DNA of 60,000 nucleotides from Strigamia acuminata. Lineage: Eukaryota; Arthropoda; Chilopoda; Geophilomorpha; Linotaeniidae. This document shows, piece after piece, positions 1 to 11,023 of this stretch; position 1 is the stretch's first letter; the number at the start of each line of letters is the position of its first letter. The notes beneath the pieces are model-generated. The model did no database searches, had not been told where the DNA came from, and saw nothing but the letters and a program-made list of their open reading frames with translations. The stretch is taken from positions 7,281,605 through 7,341,604 of the forward strand of contig OX442321.1 of the NCBI GenBank assembly GCA_949358305.1. Direction: 5' to 3'. A program made the position numbers and the translations under genes.

Positions 1-1468
1 TTGCTCGTTCATCTCCGATGTGTTGGCATTTTTCTCATTACTAATTTTTTTATTTTCCATTTCAGAAGTACTTTCTTCTGCTTCCTCCCTCTCCGAAATT
101 GCTTGCTCCGGCTGTGCTGGAGCCTCGTCGGCCGGAGATTCGGCGTCGAAGAATTCATCCTCGTCCTCCGCTATATTTTCAGCTTCATTTGTTTTTTGGA
201 ACGTGTCGACCACGGTGCCCCCTTGGCCGCTGTGTGTCTGACCTTCCAGCCAGATTTCTTGGGGAAACTCTGGCAGATATGGCCTTAAATCTCGGCCATG
301 TATCGACTGAAAATTTTTGTTGTCCTCTAAGCGGCGTAGTTGGTATGCGTTGCCGCCGTGTTCGGCCACAATTACATAGGGACCGTCCCTCTTGTCGGCT
401 AAACCTGCGGCGATGCCCCTCGCTGCATTGGACAACGTGTGTGCCTCCTTCCACACTAGATCATTCACTTTAAAGTTCGCGAAAGCGAGATCGCCTTCTT
501 TATCTGCGATTCTTTCTCTCATGTTGAAAATATGCGCCATCATATGCTGGTATGTGTCGGATATAGTCTGTTCCAACCGGCACACGTACTCGTGTGGGCT
601 CGATGGGTCTAATACGTTAACAGCTTCGGCAACGCGTGGGTCCCATGGCATCCTTAATTCGCGGGCGAAGTTGAGGTACGCCGGTGAGAATTCGCGTGTT
701 CTTGACACGGTTGAGCGAATGCTGAAAGCGATTTCTCGCAGGTATTCGTCCCATCGATTGTGAATATCGGTGAATACTGTCAGCGCATATTTTATGTCTT
801 TATTTAATCTCTCGACTGGGTTTGTCTGAGGATTATACGTGGAGGTGTTTGATGCATCCATTTTAAATTTTCTACAGAAGTCCTTATATATTCTCGATCG
901 GAATTGGGGGCCGTTATCCGAAATGAGTTTTCTGGGAAACCCAAATCGCATTGCCACGTCGTAAAGGCACTCGACTATGTTTTCAGCCGAGGGCTTCGCG
1001 AGGGCGTACAGCTCCGGCCATCGGGTGGCCACGTCCATAATTACGAGAATATACATGTTCTTGTTTCCCGTTGTGGGCTTGGGGCCCATCAAGTCTATGC
1101 TTAAGCAGTCAAACGGTGCGTAGGGTCCGAGAGACATGGCGTTTCTGGCCACTTTATCTCGCGGTCTGCACGCTTGGCACCGGGGGCAGTGTCGGATAAA
1201 TTTCGTTATCTTTTGCCGCGCGCCCGGCCAGAAGAAAAGTTGTTTTACTCGATAAAGGGTCCTCGCCACGCCAGAATGGCTGGCGAGCGGGTGTCCGTGC
1301 ATCAGCCACAACAGTCGGGTGTGCAGCGATGCCGGCACGACCACTTTAACCGAGTTTCCCGCTCCGCTGAGGTCATCTTGAAACGTCGGGTGGTATTTTA
1401 CCAGGAGTTCATCATCTATGAGGTAGCTTGTTGCTTCTTTGACGAACTGTTTCCGGCGGTGTGGGTTT
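1..1468 (-). CDS. Gypsy A pol, C-terminal part: integrase (partial)
   Basis: The minus-strand frame is open from the copia insertion point to the left edge. It encodes the integrase that inserts the cDNA. In order it shows the zinc-binding region (the CPRCQAC segment near 1160-1185), a catalytic core with the SIDLMG aspartate near 1095, the SDNGP aspartate near 920 and the PVERLNKD glutamate near 810, and a long acidic, Ser/Glu-rich C-terminus that runs off the window. The first part of this polyprotein is at 8456-11023. The copia element separates the two, so this copy cannot make an uninterrupted Pol. Confidence 0.85.
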
Positions 1469-1946
1469 TGTGGGGTTATTCCCGGCAATTCTGCAAACGA
1501 AATCAAAAGAAACATCAGTTGAAACGGTGCGCGAAACCGACATGCGTGCGCCATCTTTAATTCGTGAGAATATCAGGTGATACACGGTTAGAGGCTATTT
1601 GCACTCTCCAACAACATAGGATAAATCATTGTCAAGTTTCCAATGATTTGTCCTTTACAATCGCAAGTAAAAAACACCGACATTAATAATCGATAAACCA
1701 AGGAAAAAGGATAAAACACAAATCGCTTTTTCAAGCAGACGACATCAGGGACGTGTGCTGTAAAGGAGAGAATATTCAACCGCGGTACATAACAAGCATT
1801 GATAAAAATCATTATCGGTTGAACACTGGATCGGGACATTAATTTACAACACACTTGTTACACATACTCGGAAATTGTGTAACCAATAAATCACGTAACA
1901 CAGGAACAAATATTTAAGCACTTCAAAATGGGTTTGCAACCCAACA
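1469..1946 (-). repeat. Copia 3' LTR
   Basis: Direct repeat of 7978-8455, TG...CA ends. The five bases before it (1464-1468, GGTTT) are repeated after the other LTR at 8456-8460. Short frames inside it are the same in both copies and show no domain. Confidence 0.95.
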
Positions 1947-1960
1947 AATCCCCCTTTGCT
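1947..1960 (-). other. Copia polypurine tract
   Basis: On the minus strand a purine run (AAAGGGGGATT) ends at the inner edge of the 3' LTR, where plus-strand DNA synthesis is primed in LTR elements. Confidence 0.75.
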
Positions 1961-1964
1961 TAAA

Positions 1965-4900
1965 CTATTTGTCCATAACAAAAATGTGTTCGCAAAGAGT
2001 GTTTAACCTTGGTTTCGCTAACCATTTGGTTAAAATATCTGCCACGTTCAGAACCCCGGCAATGTGTCTAATAGAAAACGTTCCTTTTTCGAACCAGTCA
2101 CGGACGAAATGCAGTTTGACATCTATATGTTTATTAGCGCGGTTTTCTATTCTATTTTTCGTATACTGAATCGCCGGCATACTGTCGGCATATACGCACG
2201 GGGTTGCGCGTTCGACACAAAACATAATGTCTGCGTCGTACAGTCGGTGAAGCCATATAATATCCTTCACCCCATCGACCACGGCCAGAAATTCACTCTC
2301 CATGATCGACAGGGAGGTCATTGTCTGCTTATGGCAGTTCCATGAGATTGGAACCCCCCCTAGGTACACTATATGGCCCCCAAAGCTTCTTCTCTTGTCT
2401 TGGTCTAGGGCGAAAGACGCGTCAGTGTAGACAGTAAGGGAATCATTCCTACAATTCGATAAATCGATGGCATAGTTTGGTGTGTTCCCTAAATATCGCA
2501 ATACCTGCATCAGCATTCCAACATGACGCGCCGAATGTTTTTCATTGTATTGCGAGAGGACTATAACCGAAAAGAGGATATCAGGCCTAGTCCTGCTCGC
2601 AATAAAAAGGAGACTCCCGACCAAGTTCCTGTACGGAAATACCGTGTTCACCCGTTCACCCTCTTTAACTTGCTGGATCATTGTGCCAGGGGTCACTGGC
2701 ACTCGCACACGGTGACACGGATCCACTCCATACATCTTACACAGCTTTTCTATGTACTTTCTCTGGTGAATACGGATTCGCCCCCCGGATCTGTCGAATT
2801 CGATGCCCAACAATAGGGTCACCGGACCCAAATCAACAATGTCGAAGAAACCGCGAATCCATTTCAGGACGCATTTTTCGACGTAATCGTCTCTTGAAAA
2901 GAGTACGATATCGTCGACGTAGAAAATGATTACTGCTTCGTTGTCCAGAGAATAGACACAGTTCAGTCCTAGCATTGGCTCAAATCCCAATTGGAGCAGA
3001 CAATCGTGGAGCGCTTGGTACCACATTCGTCCGCTCTGATGAAGGCCATATAAGGCCTTCAGCAGCATCCAACACTTATGTCGGTTTTTCGCTGTCCTGT
3101 AACCCTTGGGGACTTCACAATATTGCACTGTATCGAGGTCGCCATAGAGGTAGGCGGCCTTAATATCGATGTGCACGTCACGCCAGCCCTTAAGCACTAC
3201 CAGAGTGCAGAAGAACACGATAACGAGGACGAAATTGACAACGGGGGAAAATACCTCCGTAAAGTCAATTCCGGGCCTCTGTTTAAACCCTTGGGCCACC
3301 AATCGGGCCCGGTAGCGTTGAATTGCTCCGGTGTGATCGCGTTTCATCTTATATATCCATTTTGTCCCCAAAAGCTGTACGTCTTTAGGCTTGTCAATTT
3401 CACGATAGACTTCTCGTTCATCAAAAATGTCAATCTCGTCCTTCATCGCCCCTTCCCAGTAGGGTTTGTTAATGCCCTCGATCGCCTCCTCGTAGGTGTC
3501 GGGCTCAACTGCACAAAACCCCGCAAAAGGTAAGGGTTCCTCCCCTTCTAACGTTTTGAAGTCGAAAAGGTTCGGATCGTATGCGTAACCTTCTCCATCG
3601 CACCACCGTGCAACATCAGTTCGACTTCTAAGTTTGTCGTCATTGGGCGAGAAATAAACAACGTCAACTTTTCCAGCCGTTGCCCCGGCTTTCCGGACAG
3701 ACTGGATTCTCCTCCATTTCGTCATATCCAGCGGCAATAACATTGGGTCTGGGGTTTCTTTCTCTTTCACCTTTCCCTTTTTACCCGAACCACGACGAGT
3801 TTGTACCCCAGGAGGGGGTGCCAGATCTGGATCCTCATCGTCGTCAGGATAAACGTTTAAGAAATTTTCATCATCCCCCTTCGCCCCACCAATTTCTTCA
3901 ACTGGATTATCTCCATCAATACCCTGCGCCCCACCAATTTCCTCATCATCCCCAATAGGATCAACTCCAATTGCAGGCAACTCAATTGTCCGCTGCACAT
4001 TTGGTCTCAAAGCAGGTCCTGGGGTTCTAGGTGGAATAGGGGGCGGAATGGGCGGTGGGATAGGAGGTGGCATAAAGGGTGGTGGCTGTCCAACAGGGAC
4101 AACGGAATCATCGTCATCTTCCTCGGTGTCGGAGGAAGAGTAGCCAAAACTCTTAAATTCTTCGGATCCCCCTTGAGGTTGTCGAACTGGAGTCTGTAAT
4201 CTCTTCCCAATCTCGTACCAATACGAGTCCTCGAAGATCCGCACGTGTTTTGACGCAAAAACTTGATTTGTTTTAGGGTCCCAGATCCTATAGCCCCTAG
4301 TGGAGATGGCATAGCCAACCAATGCTCCTGCCCATGCCCTACCCTCCAATTTGCTTTTGCGAGTCTGGGATGGAACATGAACAAAAGTCTTCGACCCAAT
4401 GCATTTAATGTGTCGTAAAGATAGTTTCTTATTGAAAAATATCGAGTAAGGTGTTTTGCCTTCAATCCCCTGGTGAGGAAACCTATTCTTTAAGTAGACG
4501 ATGGAAGTCGCCAATTCAGCCCAAAGGGGATAGGGGAAACTGTTCTCGAGCATCAAAGCCCTCACCCCGCTAATAATTGTACGGTTGGCCCTTTCAGCCA
4601 CGGAATTCATTTCCGGAGAATATGCATTTGTTCGAATGCATTTTAATCCTATCTTGGAAGCGTAAGTGTCCCAATCCCGAGAAATAAATTCCCCGCCATT
4701 ATCAGTCTTAATACATTTGACTTTCTTAGAAGTCGTTCTTTCCACTTCAGTTAGCCATCGTTTGAAATGACCCAAAACCTCCCCTTTGGTTTTCATCATA
4801 ATTATCCACATATACCGTGAATAGTCGTCCACGAGAATAAAATAGTAATTAGCCCCACCTAAGGAAGGACCCTGTGATTTCCCCCAGACATCCATGTGTA

Positions 4901-6791
4901 CAATGTCTAAAATCCCTTTGGTTGAAATCGCAACTATAGGGGGAAAGCTTGCTCTCGTGCTTTTGGCGGTTGCACATGCGTCACAGGTAGACAATTCCTT
5001 AGTGGACAGGTTAATTCCAAATACGTCATCAGACTTTTCTAATTTTGAAATGCCTTTAGCATTGAGATGGCCCATCCTCGAATGCCATGTGTCCATGGTT
5101 TGGGGCCGCTCCTGGTTTCTAACTTTCACATCATCGGCGTTTCCGCCGTTAGCTTTCGCTGTCGCATTAGCTTGGGGAATATTCACAGGAGGTGTCTGAA
5201 CCTCATTCCCCGCTTTCGGCAAATTAATCGCCGCAGGCGCTGACGTTTTCTCGCTCACTTGCGCACTCAAATTAGCTGCGGACGTCCCTTTATCCGACTT
5301 ACTCAAACTTTTTAGTAATGCGTTCTTATAGTCTAAAATGGTTAGTAACGGTTGCACAAATCTTTCATCCTTTACAGATGATTTGATCAAGTCGAGGACA
5401 GCAGCCGCATTCTGTTGCGCAGTTAATGCAGCTGTGTTTACATTCCCAACCTCGATACGACAGTTAACTTTATACAATCTATTCGAAGTTCGAACTGCCG
5501 TAATCGATGGTTCCTCGATCTTATCTTTATAAATAAACATTTCCCCATTTTTGACAAATGTGCACATCCCAGCCTCATCGGTGCGTCCAAGTGAGATGAG
5601 ATTCTTCCGAAAATTGGGTGCGAAGAAAACATTCTTCAAAGTAATGTCCCTATGTCGGGTTCCATAAAGCGTGGTGATGACAACATTGCCGACTCCTTCG
5701 ATTTTCGATTTGCCTTCACCTTGTTGTACGCTGAAGTTAGACAGCGGTCTAAAGTCCGAGAACCAACTCCGGTTGAAAGAGAAATGGTCGGTCGCCCCTG
5801 TGTCCACGTACCATTGAGAATCACAATTGCCGTGCGACACAAGGGATAATGGCTGTGCAGGTTTTTCCTCCAATACTGCCGAGTATAAAGTGTGGGGCTC
5901 ATCCGCATACGGGTCCAGCTGTGTGAGATTTGCTCTCTGTTGCCCTTTTCCACGGCCCCTGCCACGTCCACTTCCTCGATTTAATTGGGCCGGCGAACCA
6001 GCAGCGGCAGGAAAAGTCCCAAAAGCTCCTTGCTGTTTTGGAGGCGACGGGCACTCTCTAGCGAAGTGACCCGTCCCTCCACAATTAAAACAAGTGCCCC
6101 GTGAGGGCCCAGTAGCTGTTGAAGGTTTCCCACGTGGTTTCCATTTTTGCTTGGCAAATAATGCAGTATTGTCCATTTGTTGAGTTAGGACACCGAATTC
6201 GTTGCTTGATTCGTAAAGGCGATTGTATTCGCCAAGCAACCTCTCTTTCACGTTTTTAGCCGTGAAGTCAGCATCTTCCCAATGATACGCTGTCTGTTTA
6301 ATGTTCTCATATTGTGGGGGTAAGTGGTCCAAATACTGGAAAGCGTGGAACTCGTCGGAGACGTCGATTTTCACGTCTTTTAATTCCGTGACCTTCCGAT
6401 CGACTCGCCCCGTGAAAACGAGCATTTCCTCGCCTTCTAGCATTTTCATGTTCAAAAAGTCACGGCGCAGTCGAGCGCGGCGTGCCCTCGTCGTCGGTTG
6501 ATAAGCGTCTTTTAACGCTTCCCAGACTTTTGCAGCAGTGGGACAAGAGACGGCAATAACTTGCTGAGGTTCCGCGCAGCTCATGCAAAGGGTTGACATG
6601 GCTTTGTCCTCCCGGACTTTGAAGTCTCTTTTCTCCTTGGCTGTGGCGGTGTCAGGCGGTTGTTTCTCCGTGCCATCCACGTGACCCCAAACACCGTTGT
6701 ATTTGAGGAGCAGCTGAACCTGCACCGACCACGTAGCATAGTTCGTACCGTCGAGTTTCTTAATATCCTTATAGTCGTCGTGTTTTGACAT
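1965..6791 (-). CDS. Copia Gag-Pol polyprotein, intact
   Basis: A single frame encodes capsid, protease, integrase and reverse transcriptase/RNase H. Numbering from the upstream Met at 6809: a copia gag domain (residues about 15-200); a CCHC knuckle CFNCGGTGHFAREC at 240-253; the protease motif DTGA at 336-339; integrase around 600-790 with an HMDVWG aspartate, TDNGGEF and the glutamate of NSVAERANR; a Pro-rich (PPPIPP) and acidic linker; RT with ALYGLHQSG and YVDD; and a C-terminal RNase H. I prefer Met7 (6791) as start because MSKHDD leads straight into the conserved gag start. At about 1600 residues it is longer than Drosophila copia, mostly because of the linker. No stop or frameshift is seen. 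Confidence 0.93.
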   Translation of the reverse strand: MSKHDDYKDIKKLDGTNYATWSVQVQLLLKYNGVWGHVDGTEKQPPDTATAKEKRDFKVREDKAMSTLCMSCAEPQQVIAVSCPTAAKVWEALKDAYQPTTRARRARLRRDFLNMKMLEGEEMLVFTGRVDRKVTELKDVKIDVSDEFHAFQYLDHLPPQYENIKQTAYHWEDADFTAKNVKERLLGEYNRLYESSNEFGVLTQQMDNTALFAKQKWKPRGKPSTATGPSRGTCFNCGGTGHFARECPSPPKQQGAFGTFPAAAGSPAQLNRGSGRGRGRGKGQQRANLTQLDPYADEPHTLYSAVLEEKPAQPLSLVSHGNCDSQWYVDTGATDHFSFNRSWFSDFRPLSNFSVQQGEGKSKIEGVGNVVITTLYGTRHRDITLKNVFFAPNFRKNLISLGRTDEAGMCTFVKNGEMFIYKDKIEEPSITAVRTSNRLYKVNCRIEVGNVNTAALTAQQNAAAVLDLIKSSVKDERFVQPLLTILDYKNALLKSLSKSDKGTSAANLSAQVSEKTSAPAAINLPKAGNEVQTPPVNIPQANATAKANGGNADDVKVRNQERPQTMDTWHSRMGHLNAKGISKLEKSDDVFGINLSTKELSTCDACATAKSTRASFPPIVAISTKGILDIVHMDVWGKSQGPSLGGANYYFILVDDYSRYMWIIMMKTKGEVLGHFKRWLTEVERTTSKKVKCIKTDNGGEFISRDWDTYASKIGLKCIRTNAYSPEMNSVAERANRTIISGVRALMLENSFPYPLWAELATSIVYLKNRFPHQGIEGKTPYSIFFNKKLSLRHIKCIGSKTFVHVPSQTRKSKLEGRAWAGALVGYAISTRGYRIWDPKTNQVFASKHVRIFEDSYWYEIGKRLQTPVRQPQGGSEEFKSFGYSSSDTEEDDDDSVVPVGQPPPFMPPPIPPPIPPPIPPRTPGPALRPNVQRTIELPAIGVDPIGDDEEIGGAQGIDGDNPVEEIGGAKGDDENFLNVYPDDDEDPDLAPPPGVQTRRGSGKKGKVKEKETPDPMLLPLDMTKWRRIQSVRKAGATAGKVDVVYFSPNDDKLRSRTDVARWCDGEGYAYDPNLFDFKTLEGEEPLPFAGFCAVEPDTYEEAIEGINKPYWEGAMKDEIDIFDEREVYREIDKPKDVQLLGTKWIYKMKRDHTGAIQRYRARLVAQGFKQRPGIDFTEVFSPVVNFVLVIVFFCTLVVLKGWRDVHIDIKAAYLYGDLDTVQYCEVPKGYRTAKNRHKCWMLLKALYGLHQSGRMWYQALHDCLLQLGFEPMLGLNCVYSLDNEAVIIFYVDDIVLFSRDDYVEKCVLKWIRGFFDIVDLGPVTLLLGIEFDRSGGRIRIHQRKYIEKLCKMYGVDPCHRVRVPVTPGTMIQQVKEGERVNTVFPYRNLVGSLLFIASRTRPDILFSVIVLSQYNEKHSARHVGMLMQVLRYLGNTPNYAIDLSNCRNDSLTVYTDASFALDQDKRRSFGGHIVYLGGVPISWNCHKQTMTSLSIMESEFLAVVDGVKDIIWLHRLYDADIMFCVERATPCVYADSMPAIQYTKNRIENRANKHIDVKLHFVRDWFEKGTFSIRHIAGVLNVADILTKWLAKPRLNTLCEHIFVMDK

Positions 6792-6809
6792 CACGACGAC
6801 ACAATGCAC

Positions 6810-7964
6810 AATAATAATGAAGGATGCACGAAAAAATCACTAAATTCGGAAATTATTCCGCACAAAACACTTCACTAGAATCAAATCACACAGTGCACAC
6901 TTGTCACCCACCAAAAATGAAGGCGAAAAAACAATTCCACCCGTGGGCAAACCGCTATAAGAGCGGCGATCAAACCTTGACTGGTCGTTCCCCAACTCTT
7001 CCGTCCGACCTCCTAGGGTCGCGGGATCGGTTGGGTGGCCGTGAACAAGCCCAGACAAGAATACAGTGCCACGTGCCCGACTGGACGTAGGGTGGCACCG
7101 ATACTAAGAGGGGACCAAAAACAAAAACTTAAAATTAACAAAGTTTCACGACAAAATGGTAAATACACTTTTGCGTTGTTAAGATGGGCGGATTGCGGGA
7201 TCCGATCGTCGCAATCGCTTCCGTCCAGCGTAGAACGTTGTTTAGACGTTATCGGTGCGCGGAAATGGGGCTGACGCGCTACCGCTCGCACACGTCCGTG
7301 CAAAGCGGGGAAAAACGATCCAAAATCGTCGTCGCGCCCGTCCGCGCCTTCGTGTAGCACTCCGGGGTGCAAAACACGGCTTTTCCGGTCAAATATTGTC
7401 GTGTACGCAAACTTATGCGTACAGAGACACTCGAAATTGGTTTCCACCGTCGACGGCGATGAAAATCCAAACAAAAATGGCCGCTGGTGAGGATTTGTTC
7501 TCCACCGGCGATCCACTGCTGATTTCCGATCGTTTTCGGTAATTTTCGCCTGATTCGGGGCGAAAATGCGTCGTATCAACGTTGATTCTCGTTGTTTCGG
7601 CGAGAATAATCGTCGTCTCGGCAAAAAGCTGGCGTCTAGGCGTGTATCGGCCCGAAAACACGTCGTTGCTACGTCGGCTGCACTGCCGAATCCAAAATGG
7701 CCGCCGAAGAAAATTTGCTTCGTAACGGCGTGGAAAAGTGCTTATTTCGCACTGAAAATAAATATTTCGACACTGCTTACTGTCGTAATAGTCCGTTGTA
7801 CTGTCCGCACACACAATCCCGACGATTTGAAAAAGTTGGCGAAGTTATTTCGCACGTCGCCGGCGATTCGTGTCTGCAACGATCTCGGCCGACGTCCTGC
7901 ACTCGTTTCGTCTCGAAATGTTCCGGAAAACTCCCAAAAACTGCTGGCCTTATCGTCGCACAGC
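6810..7964 (-). other. Copia leader, about 1.15 kb, no assigned gene
   Basis: The space between the primer site and the polyprotein start is unusually long for a copia element and richer in GC than the rest of the element. It contains minus-strand frames of 203 codons (7013-7624) and 133 codons (7413-7814), but neither shows a motif I recognise. It may be a structured leader or captured sequence. Confidence 0.5.
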
Positions 7965-7975
7965 CTCTGCTACCA
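7965..7975 (-). other. Copia primer-binding site, initiator tRNA-Met type
   Basis: Plus-strand CTCTGCTACCA equals the 3' end of eukaryotic initiator tRNA-Met including CCA. It lies two bases inside the 5' LTR, so on the minus strand it is the complementary primer site. Confidence 0.75.
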
Positions 7976-7977
7976 CT

Positions 7978-8455
7978 TGTGGGGTTATTCCCGGCAATTC
8001 TGCAAACGAAATCAAAAGAAACATCAGTTGAAACGGTGCGCGAAACCGACATGCGTGCGCCATCTTTAATTCGTGAGAATATCAGGTGATACACGGTTAG
8101 AGGCTATTTGCACTCTCCAACAACATAGGATAAATCATTGTCAAGTTTCCAATGATTTGTCCTTTACAATCGCAAGTAAAAAACACCGACATTAATAATC
8201 GATAAACCAAGGAAAAAGGATAAAACACAAATCGCTTTTTCAAGCAGACGACATCAGGGACGTGTGCTGTAAAGGAGAGAATATTCAACCGCGGTACATA
8301 ACAAGCATTGATAAAAATCATTATCGGTTGAACACTGGATCGGGACATTAATTTACAACACACTTGTTACACATACTCGGAAATTGTGTAACCAATAAAT
8401 CACGTAACACAGGAACAAATATTTAAGCACTTCAAAATGGGTTTGCAACCCAACA
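7978..8455 (-). repeat. Copia 5' LTR
   Basis: Partner of 1469-1946, same length and ends. It lies directly against the gypsy pol sequence at 8456, where the target duplication GGTTT begins. Confidence 0.95.
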
Positions 8456-11023
8456 GGTTTGTCATCCCTTCCGGAAATTCGCCGTTCAGCAAATATTGCG
8501 TTATAATTTGACATTTTGTGTCTGCTGCCTGGTGTTCGACGAACTCACGTCTCGTGGGTGGAGCGTATTGTGTTTTTTCTTCAATTTTTGCTGTGAAGGC
8601 GCGTAGTAGTGTTTTGTGGGTTTCTCCGGGGGGCGGAGATTGAATTTCGGATGTTGAATTGTTTGTCCCAGCTGGCTGGTATGTTCGAGTCCAAAAACCA
8701 CAAAACGTTCTATCTTCAGGCTCCATCACTGGTAGCTCGTTCGCCTTTCGCAAACGCCATATTCTCCGTGGAGTCGGGCAGTACAAGAGGTGGGTGTCGT
8801 CCTCGCCGTCGTCGTCTGGTCCCTGGGGGTCAGAGGCTGGGGCTCTCGAGAGGGCGTCGGCCACATGATTGTACTTCCCGGGGCGGTACGTAATTGTTAT
8901 ATCGCACGCCATTAACTCCAGTTGCCATCGTGCGAGTCGGCCGGAGGGTTCCTTGAGCTTCATCAACCAGCTTAGTGCCTGGTGATCTGTCTGAACCTCG
9001 AAGTTCGTGTACTCCAGATAGTCGCGAAATTTCCGAACTGCCCAAATTACGGCTAGGCATTCTAGTTCCGTTGCCGTATAATTTTTCTCCGCGCCCTGTA
9101 TTTTTCTGCTTATAAACATACAGGGTACTTCTTGCGAGATTCCGTTGTACACGTGGGTCTGCAGAAGGGCTGCACCCAGTCCGATTTTACTCGCGTCGGT
9201 GTGCAACACGAACGGTCGGTTTAGGTCCGGCAATGGCATCTTTTCGACGTCAGCCAGCATTTGCTTGATAGTGCTAAATGCGGCCTCGCACTGGACCGTC
9301 CACTCAAACTCTTTATCCGTTCGTAAGAGATCCGTTATAGGCGCGGCCACTTCAGCCAGACCAGAGAGTAGTCGGCCGAAGAAATTGACCATGCCCATGA
9401 ATCTCTGGACACCTTTTATATCTTCGGGGGCGGGGAATCCGTTTATTGCTTTGACTTTTTCGGGGTCAATCGCGATTCCCTCGACTCCAATTCGATATCC
9501 TAGGAAGGCAAGCTCTTTCCTGCAAAACTTGCTCTTCCCTGGATGGATGTGGAGTCCTGCCTTGGCTAGGCGAGAGACCACTCTATCGATGTGGTCTATA
9601 TGTTCTTCGAATGTGTCCGACGTTATTATGATGTCGTCGAGATACGCCCACACGAAGTCGTGCAGCATATCTCCCAACACGCTTTCGATCAGTTTCTGGA
9701 ACGTGCTCGGGGCGTTTACAAGCCCGAACGGCATCACGTTGAACATTAGTCTTCCTATCGGGGAGTAGAAAGCCGTTTTCAGTTTGTCTTCGGGTTTTAG
9801 CTCCACTTGCCAATACCCCTTTGACAGGTCCATGGTGGTTACCCACTTGAACGGGCTCAGTTCCCGGAGGATCGAGTCTATAGACGGCATCTGAATCGGG
9901 TCTATAACCGTTATCGCGTTCAGGGGGCGATAATCAATGCATAGTCGAGGTTCCGAGCCTGGACGCATCACCAGGACGATCCGCATGGCGTATTCGCCCA
10001 GGGCTTGCGTTACTATGCCCTTGTCGAGCATGTCTTGGCACATTTGCGTCACGATGTCTCTTTTCTGGGGGTTCATCCCCTTGTAAGGCACTCGAATCGG
10101 CTTGTCTGTGGTTAAGACTATTTCGTGTGTTGCTTCCGTCGTTCGACCAGGTGTCTTGGTCAGAATTCTTTCATGCTTTCGAAGCACTCGCCTTAGTAGC
10201 GATGCCTCGTTAACACGCAGTGCTGCCTCCCCGACCAGGGTGTCCACGACGTTACTCCTCTGTAATTCCAGAGTGAAGGCTGCGAAATCGTAATCTTGGA
10301 CGAATTTTCGCAATCCTCTTCCGTATTCCTCTTTGTCCTTGGCTTCGTCCAGTAATTTTTGGGGAACTACGGGGACTGACCGTTCTCCCTCGGGACTTAT
10401 CCAGTTCCATGAACGGGTTATCGGGTTTGGCTGAATTTTCAGTTTCGCCATGATGTCCATCCCTAGGAGGAATACTTTGTCGTGGGATGGCAAGACTATG
10501 AAGGGGTGGGACAGGTTCCCCCCCGTCCAGTCGATCATGATGCGAACTACGCCCTTCGGCTTGACGTAGCCGTTGGCGGTGAGCAATTCTACGTTCGCGT
10601 TCACTTGTGCCACCTTCTTTCCAATATCCAAGTCTTTTACTATATCTTCGGATATGAATGAACGATCCGCTCCTGAATCCAGTAGACCGAACAATTTTTG
10701 GTTTTCTATCTCCACTGGCAGCATACACAGAGTTTCGCAATGTGCTTTCGTGACATTGCAGTGAAATACGCGTAATGTCTGGGGCTCAACCTCCAGATTG
10801 AACGGAAGGTCCGTCCAATCCATGTCGACCTCCGGTTTCGTTCTCACTTGCATACTCGTTAACGTCACTTTTTCCTCCTTCTTCGGAACGATCTGTATGC
10901 GGTCTTTGATCTGTGCCTCTGCCAAGGCATGACCTGCGGGTCCAGTGTGATATTTCTTCTTTTTAATTTCCGCGGCTGGCGCAGACGAAGCTGAATTTAT
11001 TTCGGCGACGCCTGCGCTTGGAA
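8456..11023 (-). CDS. Gypsy A pol, N-terminal part: protease, RT, RNase H
   Basis: The pol frame has no ATG start. It is open upstream across the end of gag to the slippery site at 11024-11030, so it is probably made as a Gag-Pol fusion. Counting from codon 10925: the protease has DSGA at residues 83-86; RT runs from about 285 with CIDYRPLN and the catalytic YLDD at 428-431; RNase H starts near 560 (HTDAS) and includes the TELECLAV region and TDHQALSW. The frame is cut at 8456 by the copia LTR just before integrase; codons that continue into the LTR are not native. Confidence 0.9.

Larger units (their letters stand above)
1469..8455 (-). mobile_element. Ty1/copia LTR retrotransposon, complete, nested in gypsy A
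   Basis: Two 478-bp direct repeats (1469-1946, 7978-8455; constant offset 6509) start TG and end CA, and are flanked by a 5-bp target duplication GGTTT. Between them lie, in minus orientation, a tRNA-iMet-like primer site, a leader of about 1.2 kb, one 1614-residue polyprotein frame and a polypurine tract. The LTRs match wherever I compared them, which points to a recent insertion. Integrase before RT in one frame is the copia order. All parts needed for mobility appear present. Confidence 0.95.

Noticed and set aside
1588-1854. 88-codon frame in the copia LTR, repeated at 8097-8363
   Set aside because: It lies in an LTR and is identical only because the LTRs are; no motif.
4007-4465. 152-codon minus-strand frame within the copia polyprotein
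   Set aside because: Out-of-frame shadow of the Pro-rich and acidic linker of the real frame.
7013-7624. 203-codon minus-strand frame in the copia leader
   Set aside because: No domain, overlaps another long frame, and the region is GC-rich, so long frames are expected. Kept only as a finding on leader length.
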